Both the position numbers and the translations under genes were made by a program. A DNA stretch of 64,000 nucleotides, from contig CAJTUF010000005.1 in NCBI GenBank assembly GCA_910579675.1, forward strand, positions 1 to 64,000, read 5' to 3'. A model generated the notes under the pieces. It ran no database searches and was not told the DNA's origin. It worked only from the letters and a program-made list of their open reading frames with translations. This document shows, one piece after another, positions 16,137 through 25,383 of the stretch (positions are counted from its first letter, which is position 1; each line of letters opens with the position of its first letter). Source of the stretch: an uncultured Muribaculaceae bacterium (lineage in GTDB: Bacteria; Bacteroidota; Bacteroidia; Bacteroidales; Muribaculaceae).

Positions 16137-18044
16137 TCAGAGTGCTTTCACTGTGTAGCTGTAGCGGCCTTTGGCCGACGGATTGCGGTCGGTGAGGGTC
16201 ACACGGGTCACCTTCGGGCCCCACACATTGCTCAGGCGGGTATCGGGGAGCTCCTGATCCTGGGCCATGGCCTCAAAGCGCGACGCATCATAGGTGATCT
16301 CGGCTTTGTGGCCGTTGGCATCGACGGTGATCTTGCCGGGCTTGGTCACGTCGATCTCGCCCCAGGTGAGGAAGTTGATCTTGTTGGGAGCGGCGGCCTC
16401 GCGGAGATCGTAGCGGTCGGTCACTTTCACTTCGCGCCCTTTGACATTGTATGAGCGTTTCCACTCGTTGATGCCGGCCTCTTCGGGATAGGCCGAGGCA
16501 AGATTCACCTCAAAGGTATTCTTTCCGGCCTTGACATCTGAAGCCTTGAACTTGCGGCCATAGCGCTGTTCGTGGCCGTTGATCACAGGCAGATTGTGCC
16601 AGCCGCTCTGCATGGTCCATATAGAATAGCGCTCCGAGCTGAAGGTCTGGCGGGTATAGGTGCCCACTCCGGCGTCGATGATGATGGGATAATTGTCGGC
16701 CCACACCGAGAAGGTGCCTGCATCGTTGTGGTTGTGGCTCTCGTCGTTGAAGCCGCCCTTGCTGGCGAAGAAGAGGCCCTGAGGAGTGGAGAGATAGCAG
16801 AATTCTGTCTCGGGATACCAAGTCGACGCGGGGCGCTCGAATGGTTTGTTCCAGGCGGCGAGCTCGCTGTCGATGCTGAGGGAGCGGAAAGTGCGGAATA
16901 TGTCGCGGCCGTTGCCGGGATTTTTGCCGCCGTCGTAGAGCATCGAGGCAAAGCTCTTGAGCAGGTCGGAGTCGACGGCCTTACCGAAGCGGTAGATGAG
17001 CCATGGATCGCCCCCGCCGCGCGCCGAAGCGTCGGCAAAGTTCACCACCCAGCCTTCGCCCACATATGAGCGGGCAATGTATTCGCCCATGTCGCGTATC
17101 AGCTTCTCGTCGCTCATGTCGATCTTGCCTCCGGTGGCGAGGTTGAGCATATCGATATAGTCAAGTGTCTTTCCGGCTGCATGGCCCCAGTAGGAGGGTC
17201 CTTCCTCGCAGGCACCATCACCCTTGATATAGTTGAGGAACTTGTCGGTGCCAAGGATGGTATACCATGCGATATCGGCATAGCGGTCGGGATCCTCTTC
17301 CATGAGCATGGCGGTGAGCAGCACATTGCTCAGACACCAGGGACTCCAGTTGTTGAGCATACGGCCGTTGTAGGTGCGGCTGCCGTCCCACCACCAGCGG
17401 TCGTAGGCCAGGAAGGGATCGAGCACCCGGCTCTTGATCTCGTGGCGCAGGCGGCGCGATATCTCGGGATTGATCTTGTCAAATTCAGGCTGCATGAAAT
17501 AGTAGACCCACGAATAGAGATTGCCCATGTCGCCGGCCACGAGGTCGATCACATGATTGTCGTGGGCCTGAAGCGAGCGGCCCGGCTTCACTGCCGGTAT
17601 GTGGGCGCTCAGTGCCCATGAGGTCATCTCGGCTGCGGCATAGACGCCGTTGATGAGCTGGTCGACAAACCGGCCTTTGCCCTCGGCGAGCTCGGCCATC
17701 AGCAGGTCGGCCACGGCGCTGTTGTTGGCGTCGAGAGGATTCTCCATTATCTTTCGGTTGCCGCTGCGCTCATATTCCAGATAGTCGGTGGCCTTGACGC
17801 GTGGCCAGTCGTGGGCCAGCGCCTTCTCGCCACGCTTTATATATGCGTCCTTGCGCGATCCGAGTATAGAGTCCCAGGCGGCACGGTCGGTATAGGCGGG
17901 CAGATCGACCCACTGGCGGTCGCGCACGAGGAGCTCTTTAAGCTGTTCGCGCGAGGTGCGCGAGGCTATCAGATTGCGTTCGGTGTAGGCCATGGCGCTC
18001 AGCGAGCACCATGCGGCAACGATGATGATGAGTAGTTGTTTCAT
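16137..18044 (-). CDS. Heparinase II/III-family polysaccharide lyase
   Basis: 635 residues with a signal peptide (about 1-19). An N-terminal alpha/alpha toroid (about 30-370) includes WWWDGSRTYNGRMLNNWSPW and GDGACEEGPSYWGHAAG. A C-terminal beta-sandwich holds GGFNDESHNHNDAGTFSVW, the hallmark of the heparinase II/III superfamily. Such enzymes cut uronic-acid polymers by beta-elimination, leaving a 4,5-unsaturated sugar, exactly what GH88 needs. Which CAZy family applies (for example PL12, PL15, PL21 or PL33) cannot be fixed by eye, so heparan, chondroitin/hyaluronan or another uronate polymer all remain possible. The start at 18044 follows the signal peptide; longer upstream codons overlap the promoter. 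Confidence 0.88.
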   Translation of the reverse strand: MKQLLIIIVAAWCSLSAMAYTERNLIASRTSREQLKELLVRDRQWVDLPAYTDRAAWDSILGSRKDAYIKRGEKALAHDWPRVKATDYLEYERSGNRKIMENPLDANNSAVADLLMAELAEGKGRFVDQLINGVYAAAEMTSWALSAHIPAVKPGRSLQAHDNHVIDLVAGDMGNLYSWVYYFMQPEFDKINPEISRRLRHEIKSRVLDPFLAYDRWWWDGSRTYNGRMLNNWSPWCLSNVLLTAMLMEEDPDRYADIAWYTILGTDKFLNYIKGDGACEEGPSYWGHAAGKTLDYIDMLNLATGGKIDMSDEKLIRDMGEYIARSYVGEGWVVNFADASARGGGDPWLIYRFGKAVDSDLLKSFASMLYDGGKNPGNGRDIFRTFRSLSIDSELAAWNKPFERPASTWYPETEFCYLSTPQGLFFASKGGFNDESHNHNDAGTFSVWADNYPIIIDAGVGTYTRQTFSSERYSIWTMQSGWHNLPVINGHEQRYGRKFKASDVKAGKNTFEVNLASAYPEEAGINEWKRSYNVKGREVKVTDRYDLREAAAPNKINFLTWGEIDVTKPGKITVDANGHKAEITYDASRFEAMAQDQELPDTRLSNVWGPKVTRVTLTDRNPSAKGRYSYTVKAL

Positions 18045-18064
18045 GACTGATTTAAAATTTGCCG

Positions 18065-18072
18065 TAAAATTA
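18065..18072 (-). promoter_or_regulatory. -7 box of the lyase operon
   Basis: TAATTTTA on the minus strand, 21 nt before the ATG at 18044. The proximal GTCC of operator B starts exactly 33 bp away, at 18105. Confidence 0.6.
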
Positions 18073-18091
18073 CTCATAGCCGCCGTGACCG

Positions 18092-18133
18092 ACCATATAA
18101 AATCGTCCGAAATACCATGTAAAATCGTCCGAT
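18092..18133 (-). promoter_or_regulatory. Tandem 22-bp direct-repeat operator B
   Basis: Two near-identical 20-bp units start at 18092 and 18114: ACCATATAAAATCGTCCGAA and ACCATGTAAAATCGTCCGAT. The period is 22 bp. The unit matches operator A upstream of the DUF4861 operon. Orientation relative to the controlled gene is the same in all three copies. Confidence 0.8.
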
Positions 18134-18163
18134 TTTGCTGCAAATCAACTTTTTTTGAAGTCT

Positions 18164-18198
18164 GGACTATTGTGCAAATCTTTTGGACGATTTGTGCG
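18164..18198 (+). promoter_or_regulatory. Operator C for SusC/SusD
   Basis: Read on the minus strand, the half-sites are CGCACAAATCGTCC (18198-18185) and GCACAATAGTCC (18175-18164), with 21-22 bp periodicity. Fifteen of sixteen bases around the first half-site match operator A. It faces the susC promoter; TAATTTTA at 18221-18228 starts 33 bp after the last base of GGAC (18188). Confidence 0.75.
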
Positions 18199-18220
18199 GG
18201 TCACTTCCGGAGGCTATATG

Positions 18221-18228
18221 TAATTTTA
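18221..18228 (+). promoter_or_regulatory. -7 box of susC
   Basis: TAATTTTA, the same box as on the divergent lyase side, about 80 nt ahead of the ATG at 18309. Confidence 0.6.
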
Positions 18229-18308
18229 CCGCACAAAATGCCCTGCCTCTCTCTGAGGGCGTCATCAAACATGCTTATTCAACCTTAAATTTAACTTACA
18301 TATATTTT

Positions 18309-21300
18309 ATGTCTAAACGTTTCATCACGGCCGGCATGCTCAGCTCACTCCTACTTATAGGGGGAGCCGCCAGCACTCATGCGCAGGCTATTACAGTTGC
18401 CCAGCAGACTGCCGGCACCTGTATAGGCACCATCGTGTCTGAAACCGGTGAAGAGGTTATCGGCGCCACCGTCAAGGTACAGGGCACAAGCATGGCCACC
18501 AGCACCAATATCGACGGTCATTTCTCTCTCACGGGAGTCAAGCCCGGAGCTATCCTCGAGATCAGTTGCATCGGCTACGAGCCCCTCACCGTGACCTGGA
18601 AAGGCGAGCCTCTCAGCCTTACCATGAAGGAAACCGCCAACGCTCTCGACGAGGTTGTGGTGGTGGGCTACGGTTCGCAGAAGAAGGTCAATCTCACCGG
18701 CTCCGTCGCCTCGGTCAACATGGACAAGATCTCCGACACCCGCCCCATCACCAACGTGTCGCAGGCCCTCGCAGGTCTCGCTTCGGGTGTCAATGTAACC
18801 TCGGGCAACAACCAGCCCGGCAACGACAACGCCACCATCCGTGTGCGCGGTGTCGGCACACTCAACGATGCCTCCCCGCTCGTGATCATCGACGGCGTCG
18901 AAGCAGGCATCAACACTGTCAATCCCTCCGACATCGAGTCGATGTCGATCCTCAAAGACGCCGCCTCGGCTGCCATCTATGGTTCGCGTGCCGCCAACGG
19001 CGTTATCCTCATCACCACCAAGAAGGGCCAGAGCGGTTCCGTAAAGGTCAACTATAATGGATATGTATCCTTTGAGTCGATCCGCAAGACCCTTACCCCA
19101 GTGAGCAACTATGCCGACTACATGGAGCTCATCAACGAGGGCTACTACAACACCTACGGCCAGAAAAACTACATCTTCTCCGACGCCGTGATCAATGAAT
19201 GGCGCGCCAACGAAGGAGGCGACCAGCTCCGCTACCCCAATCAGGACTGGATCGACGCTACTTTCAAAAACGCCACCGCCACCAACCACACCGTATCTAT
19301 GAGCGGCGGCTCCGACAAGATCCGTTTCTACACCTCTTTCGGCTACCTCAACAACCCCGGCGTGATGCCCAATGCAGGCTTCTCACGCTACAGCGCCCGC
19401 GTGAGCGTTGATGCCGACGTGACCAAATGGCTCACCATCGGCGCCCTCGCCAGCGGCTACCGTGGCGAGACCCAGCCCGGCGCCCGTGTGCAGGACGACA
19501 TCTTCACCTACGCCTCGGCCACAACCCCCGGTATGGTGTTTCTCGCTCCCGACGGTCGCTTCGGCGCTATGAACAACACCGAAGACGACTCCCAGTGTGC
19601 TGTCAACAACCCCATCTCGCGTGCCTACCGCATCGAGGGCAACCAGCGTAAAAACAACTCCCGCATCCGCTTTACCGGCACATTCCGCCCCTACGAAGGG
19701 ATCACAGTCGTTGGTTCATACAATTATGAGCTCGTCGACACCGAGCAGCGCCAGAAGCCCCATTTCGTCCAGGGATGGAACTTCAAAGACGACGTGATGA
19801 CCTACGACTCCACCGGCAAGACCTCTGTGAGCAACTCCGACGCCAAGGTGGAGCGCTACTTCTGGGATGCCGTCGGCAACTACGACAAGAAGTTCTGGGA
19901 TCGCCTCCAGTTCAACCTCATGGTCGGCGCCTCAAGCGAGCTCTACCGCTCCAAGAGCTTCAACGCCTCGCGTCAGGATCTCATCGACCTCGGCCTCTGG
20001 GCTCTCGGTGCTGCAACAGGCGATGCCAGCGCCGGAGGCAGCTCCACCGAGTGGTCGATGCTCAGCTACTTCGGCCGTGTCAACCTCAACTGGATGGAGA
20101 AGTATCTCCTCGAGTTCAACCTCCGCTACGACGGTTCGAGCCGCTTCCAGAAGGGTCGTCGCTGGGGCCACTTCCCCTCAGCATCCGCAGGCTGGCGTAT
20201 GGAGCGTGAAGCCTTCATGCAGGGCCTCGTAGACAAGGGTCTCGACGCCCTCAAGCTCCGCGTGTCGTATGGTAAGCTCGGCAACAACTCTATCGGCAAC
20301 TACGACACTCAGGCGCTCTACACTTCGTCGGGCATGAACTATGTGCTCGGCAACAGCCTCGCAACCGGTCTCGCACAGAGCGCTCTGGCCAACGCCCTCC
20401 TCACTTGGGAGTCGACCAATGTGTTTAACGTGGCAGCCGATCTCATGCTCTTCAACAGCCGCCTCTCCGCCACTCTCGAGTACTTCCACAAGAAGACCGA
20501 CAACATCCTTATCTCGCTCCCCGCTCCCGCCGTTCACGGCACCACCAGCCTCCCCAAGGTCAACAGCGCCCAGGTATCCAATCAGGGCTTCGAGCTCACC
20601 CTCACATGGAACGACCGCATAGGCAATGTCAACTACGGCATCAACGCCAATGCCACCTATGTAAAGAACAATGTTGACAAGTTCAAAGGCAAGGACAAGG
20701 CCGGCATGTCGATTTCGGGAGCCAACCTCATCTGGGAAGGCCACCCCATCAACAGCCAGTATCTCCTCAAGGTCGACCGCATCATCCAGACCGACGAAGA
20801 TCTCGCCCTCGTGCAGAAGATGATCGACAACGCTCCTGTTGTAAACGGCAAGAAGGCCAACCCCTTCGCAGCCTACGGCACTCCCGAGAAGGGCGACCTC
20901 CTCTATCAGGATGTCAACGGCGACGGTGTGATCGACGCCGACGACCGCACCATCGTGTCCGACGGTCCCAACCCCAAATGGATGCTCGGCCTCAACCTCA
21001 CCGCCGAGTGGAAGGGCATCGACTTCGGTATGCTCCTCCAGGCCTCGCTCGGTGCAAAGCGCTACTGGCAGTCGACCGCCTACAACACCCCCACCGTGCG
21101 CTACGGCTACCAGCTCAACAAGGAAGTGTGCGACGGTCGCTGGTATGAAGGCCGCACCGACGCCACCTATCCCCGACTCCTTTTCTATCAGAACAACATA
21201 AACCAGCAGGCCAGCGACTTCTATCTCCAGGATCTCGCTTACCTCAAGATACGCAATATCCAGCTCGGATATACCCTTCCCCAGAAGTGGACCCGCGCTT

Positions 21301-21443
21301 GCCAGATTGACAAGGTTCGCATCTACGGCTCGCTCGAAAACTTCTTTACCTTCACCAAGTTCAAAGGCTTCGATCCCGAAGTGTCGGGCATGGCCTACCC
21401 CACCATGCGCCAGGCTGTGATAGGTCTTAATGTTGCATTCTAA
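18309..21443 (+). CDS. SusC-like TonB-dependent transporter
   Basis: 1044-residue outer membrane importer. It has a signal peptide (about 1-25), then a carboxypeptidase-D-like domain (about 35-110; GTIVSETGEEVIGATVKVQG). A plug begins at DEVVVVGYGSQKKVNLTGSV and holds RVRGVGTLNDASPLVIIDG. The 22-strand barrel ends in GLNVAF. It forms the SusCD complex that takes up polysaccharide fragments under TonB energy. ATG 18309 is chosen because it starts the signal peptide and lies beyond the promoter; an in-frame ATG at 18183 is upstream of the -7 box. Its codon use is visibly biased towards C-ending codons, suggesting high expression. Confidence 0.95.
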   Translation: MSKRFITAGMLSSLLLIGGAASTHAQAITVAQQTAGTCIGTIVSETGEEVIGATVKVQGTSMATSTNIDGHFSLTGVKPGAILEISCIGYEPLTVTWKGEPLSLTMKETANALDEVVVVGYGSQKKVNLTGSVASVNMDKISDTRPITNVSQALAGLASGVNVTSGNNQPGNDNATIRVRGVGTLNDASPLVIIDGVEAGINTVNPSDIESMSILKDAASAAIYGSRAANGVILITTKKGQSGSVKVNYNGYVSFESIRKTLTPVSNYADYMELINEGYYNTYGQKNYIFSDAVINEWRANEGGDQLRYPNQDWIDATFKNATATNHTVSMSGGSDKIRFYTSFGYLNNPGVMPNAGFSRYSARVSVDADVTKWLTIGALASGYRGETQPGARVQDDIFTYASATTPGMVFLAPDGRFGAMNNTEDDSQCAVNNPISRAYRIEGNQRKNNSRIRFTGTFRPYEGITVVGSYNYELVDTEQRQKPHFVQGWNFKDDVMTYDSTGKTSVSNSDAKVERYFWDAVGNYDKKFWDRLQFNLMVGASSELYRSKSFNASRQDLIDLGLWALGAATGDASAGGSSTEWSMLSYFGRVNLNWMEKYLLEFNLRYDGSSRFQKGRRWGHFPSASAGWRMEREAFMQGLVDKGLDALKLRVSYGKLGNNSIGNYDTQALYTSSGMNYVLGNSLATGLAQSALANALLTWESTNVFNVAADLMLFNSRLSATLEYFHKKTDNILISLPAPAVHGTTSLPKVNSAQVSNQGFELTLTWNDRIGNVNYGINANATYVKNNVDKFKGKDKAGMSISGANLIWEGHPINSQYLLKVDRIIQTDEDLALVQKMIDNAPVVNGKKANPFAAYGTPEKGDLLYQDVNGDGVIDADDRTIVSDGPNPKWMLGLNLTAEWKGIDFGMLLQASLGAKRYWQSTAYNTPTVRYGYQLNKEVCDGRWYEGRTDATYPRLLFYQNNINQQASDFYLQDLAYLKIRNIQLGYTLPQKWTRACQIDKVRIYGSLENFFTFTKFKGFDPEVSGMAYPTMRQAVIGLNVAF

Positions 21444-21458
21444 AAACCTGTGTCAATC

Positions 21459-23171
21459 ATGAAATTCTCTAAAATATTAATGGCGGCAGCAGCAGCATCG
21501 ACCCTCATGCTCTCAAGCTGCTACGACCTCGACCGCTACCCCGACAACCAGCTCAGCGCCGGTACCTTCTTCAAGACTGAAGAGCACGCGAAGATGGCCA
21601 TGATGGGTGTCTACAGCCAGATGCAGAACGACAATGTCTATGGCATCGCTTTCGGATGGGATGCCCTCGGCGGAATCTCGTTTGGCTACGACAACCCCTC
21701 GTTCCAGACCATACAGCGCGGCACCGTCGCCACCAACAACTCCTACTCGTCAAACAAATGGAGCGCTCTCTATGAGGGTATTGCCCGCGCCAACAATGTG
21801 ATCCAGAATGTCGACGGATGCGACATGACTCAGGAGATGAAGGATCAGTACAAGGCCGAGGCACGGTTCATGCGCGGCCTCTACTACTCCAACCTCCTCG
21901 AATTTTTCGGCGGTGTGCCCATCTACGATGAGAGTGTGATAGTGGCCGAGGAGTTCAACAACATGCTTGAGCCCCGCTCGACTGCCGAGGAAGTGCGCAA
22001 CTTTGTCATCGCCGACTTCGACGCCGCACTCTCTCTCCCCAAGTCCTGGGACGCCGCCAACTACGGACGCGCCACATGGAGCGCTGCCATGTCGCTCAAA
22101 GGCAAGGCTCTCCTCTATGCCGGACGCTATCAGGAGGCTTCCGACTGCTTCGCCCAGGTGATCAACAGCGGTCTCCATCAGCTCTATCCCGACTATGCCG
22201 GCCTGTTCCTGCCCGGCGGCGACGAGAGCTCTGAGATGATCTTCGCCATCCAGAACATGGGCGGCGTGGGCACCGACATAGGCATGCCCATGTGTTTCTA
22301 CCTCGGCACCCGCGCTTCGTTCGGCTCCTGCTGGAACAATGTGATGCCCGCCACCTCTTTCGTCGACTCGTTTGAGTGGGCCGACGGTCGTCCCTTCAAC
22401 TGGGACGAGGTGTTCCCCGGCTTCTCCACCGACAATAATGTGAAGGCCGAAGTGTTCTACTCGACCCTCAACTCAGGCAAAAATGCTGTCGCTGCCTACA
22501 CTCCCCACAAGGATGAGCTCCTTGCAATGTATGCTCAGCGCGACCCCCGCATGATGGCTTCCATCATCCTCCCCTACACCCACTATGAGGGCTGGGCAAA
22601 GAATGCGAGCGCCGACCATGAGTATGTCATCGCAAAGGGCATGGGTATCCCCGCCAACTATGGTCTGATCAATGTCAACGGCAACCACGAGGCTTATCTC
22701 TGGCGCAAGTTCGTGCCCGAAGCCGATATGAACGGTGCCATAAACAACCGTGCCGACACTCCCATCAACTTCCCCATCGTGCGTCTGGCCGATGTGCTTC
22801 TGATGCAGGCCGAGTGTCTCAACGAGCTCGGCAAGAGCGACGAGGCTGTGGCACTGATCAATCAGGTACGTGCCCGCGCCGGCATGCCCGGTCTCAACAG
22901 CGGCCCCGACCATCTCCGCGCATCCTCCAAGGATGAGGTGTTTGCCCGCATCCGTCACGAGCGCGCTGTTGAGCTCTGCTGCGAGGGTCACAGCTTTGCC
23001 GACATGAAGCGCTGGCACCTCCTTGAGACCCTCAACGGCAAGGAAGAGCGCTACATCACCGGCGCCAAGAGCCTCTACACCCGCAAGGTGATCGACCGCG
23101 ACTATCTCTGGCCCATCCCCGTGGGCGAGATCGACAAGAACCCCCTTCTTGAGCAGAACCCCGGCTGGTAA
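21459..23171 (+). CDS. SusD-like glycan-binding lipoprotein
   Basis: 570 residues. The lipobox ends LMLSSC with C21, so it is an outer-membrane surface lipoprotein. SusD family features are seen in order: the N-terminal LDRYPDNQLSAGTFFKTEEHAK, TPR-like helices (about 70-230; AEARFMRGLYYSNLLEFFGGVP), and a C-terminal RHERAVELCCEGHSFADMKRW. It caps the SusC barrel and captures the glycan. It starts 15 bp after susC. A GTG at 21450 could add three residues, but the ATG at 21459 gives the proper signal peptide. Confidence 0.94.
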   Translation: MKFSKILMAAAAASTLMLSSCYDLDRYPDNQLSAGTFFKTEEHAKMAMMGVYSQMQNDNVYGIAFGWDALGGISFGYDNPSFQTIQRGTVATNNSYSSNKWSALYEGIARANNVIQNVDGCDMTQEMKDQYKAEARFMRGLYYSNLLEFFGGVPIYDESVIVAEEFNNMLEPRSTAEEVRNFVIADFDAALSLPKSWDAANYGRATWSAAMSLKGKALLYAGRYQEASDCFAQVINSGLHQLYPDYAGLFLPGGDESSEMIFAIQNMGGVGTDIGMPMCFYLGTRASFGSCWNNVMPATSFVDSFEWADGRPFNWDEVFPGFSTDNNVKAEVFYSTLNSGKNAVAAYTPHKDELLAMYAQRDPRMMASIILPYTHYEGWAKNASADHEYVIAKGMGIPANYGLINVNGNHEAYLWRKFVPEADMNGAINNRADTPINFPIVRLADVLLMQAECLNELGKSDEAVALINQVRARAGMPGLNSGPDHLRASSKDEVFARIRHERAVELCCEGHSFADMKRWHLLETLNGKEERYITGAKSLYTRKVIDRDYLWPIPVGEIDKNPLLEQNPGW

Positions 23172-23261
23172 TGATTTCTCTATCAACCCTTCAACTCTGA
23201 TAGTGGTGAAGGCAGTGGCCCCCCGGCCATTGCCTTCACCCGATTTATTCCCATTACCGAC

Positions 23262-24791
23262 ATGAATCATCTGCTTGATAGCCTTATATTTTCAGCGATC
23301 CCGGCGGCCGCTTTGGCAGCGGCTCCCAATGTGGTGTATGTGTTTCCCGACCAGATGCGCAACCACGCCATGGGATTCTGGGCCGACGAGCCTTTCCGCG
23401 ACTCGGTCAATTTCGCCCCCGACCCGGTGATCACCCCGCGCCTCAATGATTTCGCCCGGCAGGCGAGGGTGCTCACTTCGTGCCAGAGCAATTTTCCTCT
23501 GAGCTCGCCCCATCGCGGCATGCTGCTTACCGGACGCTTCTCCCACAATTCGGGCGTCAGCACCAACTGCGTGGCCAACCGCCCGGTGAGCGACCTGCGC
23601 GACGACATTGAGTGCATAAGCGATGTCTATAGCAAGGCCGGCTACAACTGCGCCTACATTGGCAAGCTCCACGCCCACCACCCCACACCCAACGACCCCG
23701 ACCATCCCGGCATGTATGTCGAGACTCAGGTGCCCGCCTGGGATGCATACACCCCTCCGGAGCGCCGCCACGGTTTTGACTATTGGTACAGCTACGGCAC
23801 CTTCGATGTGCACAAGCATCCCCACTACTGGGACACCCAAGGGCGCCGCCACGACATAGAACAGTGGTCGCCCGAGCATGAGACCGACAAGGCCATTGCC
23901 TATATGGCCAACGAGGGGAATGTGCGCGATCCGCAGAAACCATTTTTCATGATGGTGAGCTACAACCCGCCCCACAGCCCCTACCGATCGACCGACGACT
24001 GCATGGAGCAGGACTATCGCCTCTATGCCGACCGTCCGCTGTCGGAGCTACTCGTGAGGCCCAATGCCGACACCACCATGACCAAAGCACCCAGCGCCCG
24101 CTACTATTTCGCGTCAGTGACCGGTGTCGACCGTCAGTTTGGCCGCATACTCGACGCTCTCGACAGCCTCGGGCTGGCCGAAAACACCATTGTGGTGTTC
24201 TCGTCGGATCATGGCGAGACCATGTGTAGCCAAGGCATCAACGACCCTAAAAACTCCCCCTATGCAGAGAGCATGAATGTGCCTATGCTCATACGGTATC
24301 CCGGACACATCGAGCCCGGCGTCGACTCGCGGCTTATCATGTCGAGCCCCGACATAATGCCCACCCTTTTGGGCCTCTCAGGCCTCGGCGACATGATACC
24401 CAAGGGGGTGGAAGGACGCGACTACTCAGGCCGGTTTGACGGATCGGGCCTCTATGCGCCCCTGCGCGACGGTGCCCTGTATATCCGCAACAGCGACGGC
24501 GACCGCGACTCGCTCGGCAACGTGATATCCTACTTCCCGGTGGCACGCGGCATCAAGACCGACCGCTACACCCTCGCACTGACCATCGACAAGCGCACGG
24601 GCGAGCTCAAAAGCAGCCTGCTCTTCGACGATATGGCCGATCCATATCAGATGGTCAATCTCCCTCTCGACGAAAACAAGGAGATAGTGGCCGACCTGTG
24701 CCGCCGTATGGTGCCACTGCTGCGCGAGGCCGACGACCCCTGGTATTCGCGTCGCATCCTCTCCTCACTTATCCCCTACCCCGACAACTGA
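23262..24791 (+). CDS. S1-family sulfatase (Ser-type)
   Basis: 509 residues. An alkaline phosphatase-like fold is indicated by the N-terminal metal site VVYVFPDQ (D30, Q31), the sulfatase signature around S81 (PLSSPHRGMLLTGR), SSDHGE near 310, and the middle KPFFMMVSYNPPHSPY. S81 is the residue converted to formylglycine. A Ser rather than Cys calls for an anaerobic sulfatase-maturing enzyme, which is not in the window. It is third in the susC-susD operon, so the PUL glycan, or part of it, is probably sulfated. The regiospecificity cannot be read. The N-terminus is a weak but plausible signal peptide. Confidence 0.9.
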   Translation: MNHLLDSLIFSAIPAAALAAAPNVVYVFPDQMRNHAMGFWADEPFRDSVNFAPDPVITPRLNDFARQARVLTSCQSNFPLSSPHRGMLLTGRFSHNSGVSTNCVANRPVSDLRDDIECISDVYSKAGYNCAYIGKLHAHHPTPNDPDHPGMYVETQVPAWDAYTPPERRHGFDYWYSYGTFDVHKHPHYWDTQGRRHDIEQWSPEHETDKAIAYMANEGNVRDPQKPFFMMVSYNPPHSPYRSTDDCMEQDYRLYADRPLSELLVRPNADTTMTKAPSARYYFASVTGVDRQFGRILDALDSLGLAENTIVVFSSDHGETMCSQGINDPKNSPYAESMNVPMLIRYPGHIEPGVDSRLIMSSPDIMPTLLGLSGLGDMIPKGVEGRDYSGRFDGSGLYAPLRDGALYIRNSDGDRDSLGNVISYFPVARGIKTDRYTLALTIDKRTGELKSSLLFDDMADPYQMVNLPLDENKEIVADLCRRMVPLLREADDPWYSRRILSSLIPYPDN

Positions 24792-24809
24792 CCTATACAT
24801 AAAATCTGT

Positions 24810-24880
24810 TCAGCGTCGGCCAGGCCTCCCGTAGCGCAACTCAAATGCCGCTCAGGGAGCCGAGCCGACGCTGAGCTTTT
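24810..24880. terminator. Terminator between convergent genes
   Basis: TCAGCGTCGGC (24810-24820) pairs with GCCGACGCTGA (24864-24874) and is followed by GCTTTT. An 11-bp perfect stem between the sulfatase and the GNAT gene ends the PUL. Confidence 0.7.
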
Positions 24881-24918
24881 CTGTAAAGAGCACTTCCATT
24901 CCCCGTGGTGTGCCCCTC

Positions 24919-25371
24919 CTATGTCTCTTTGACCAGATAGAGCATATCGCGGAGAGTTACCCCCTCCTCCACTATGGGGTGGTCATAATTGGTGGTGAAG
25001 AAATCGGCCACCCGGTGGGAATATCTGTAGCCACACCCGCGGTAGAAGCGCAGGGTCGACGGCGTGGCTCCAGTGCCGAGTTTGAACCGGTGCCCATGAT
25101 GGCGCGACTCGACATATGCGAGCATCGCCCGCCCTATGCCACGTCGGCGCATCGACGGCGCTACCGCCAGATTTTTTATCTCTATCCAGCCGTCGGGCTC
25201 GGAGGTGACTACACACACCGCCACAACGCTTCCGTCATGACGGCCCACATATACACCCTCGGCCCGTGGCAGATAGCGTCCTACCATGGCTTCCGACTCG
25301 TCGCCGAGCAGCAGCAGAGGCATGATCGGCTCCTGCCCTCCCGTATACTTCTCAAACACAACGCTCTCCAT
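24919..25371 (-). CDS. GNAT N-acetyltransferase
   Basis: 150-residue acetyltransferase of the GNAT fold. The acetyl-CoA site is clear as IKNLAVAPSMRRRGIGRAML (motif A, R/Q-x-x-G-x-G/A), followed by a late LRFYRGCGYRY strand-helix. The substrate is unknown. It lies 12 bp after the EFR1 ferredoxin gene and is probably co-transcribed with it. Confidence 0.85.
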   Translation of the reverse strand: MESVVFEKYTGGQEPIMPLLLLGDESEAMVGRYLPRAEGVYVGRHDGSVVAVCVVTSEPDGWIEIKNLAVAPSMRRRGIGRAMLAYVESRHHGHRFKLGTGATPSTLRFYRGCGYRYSHRVADFFTTNYDHPIVEEGVTLRDMLYLVKET

Positions 25372-25383
25372 CGGGGTGCCGGG

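Noticed and set aside
18183..18308. 42-residue N-terminal extension of SusC
   Set aside because: Contains the predicted -7 box and operator; the signal peptide starts only at 18309.
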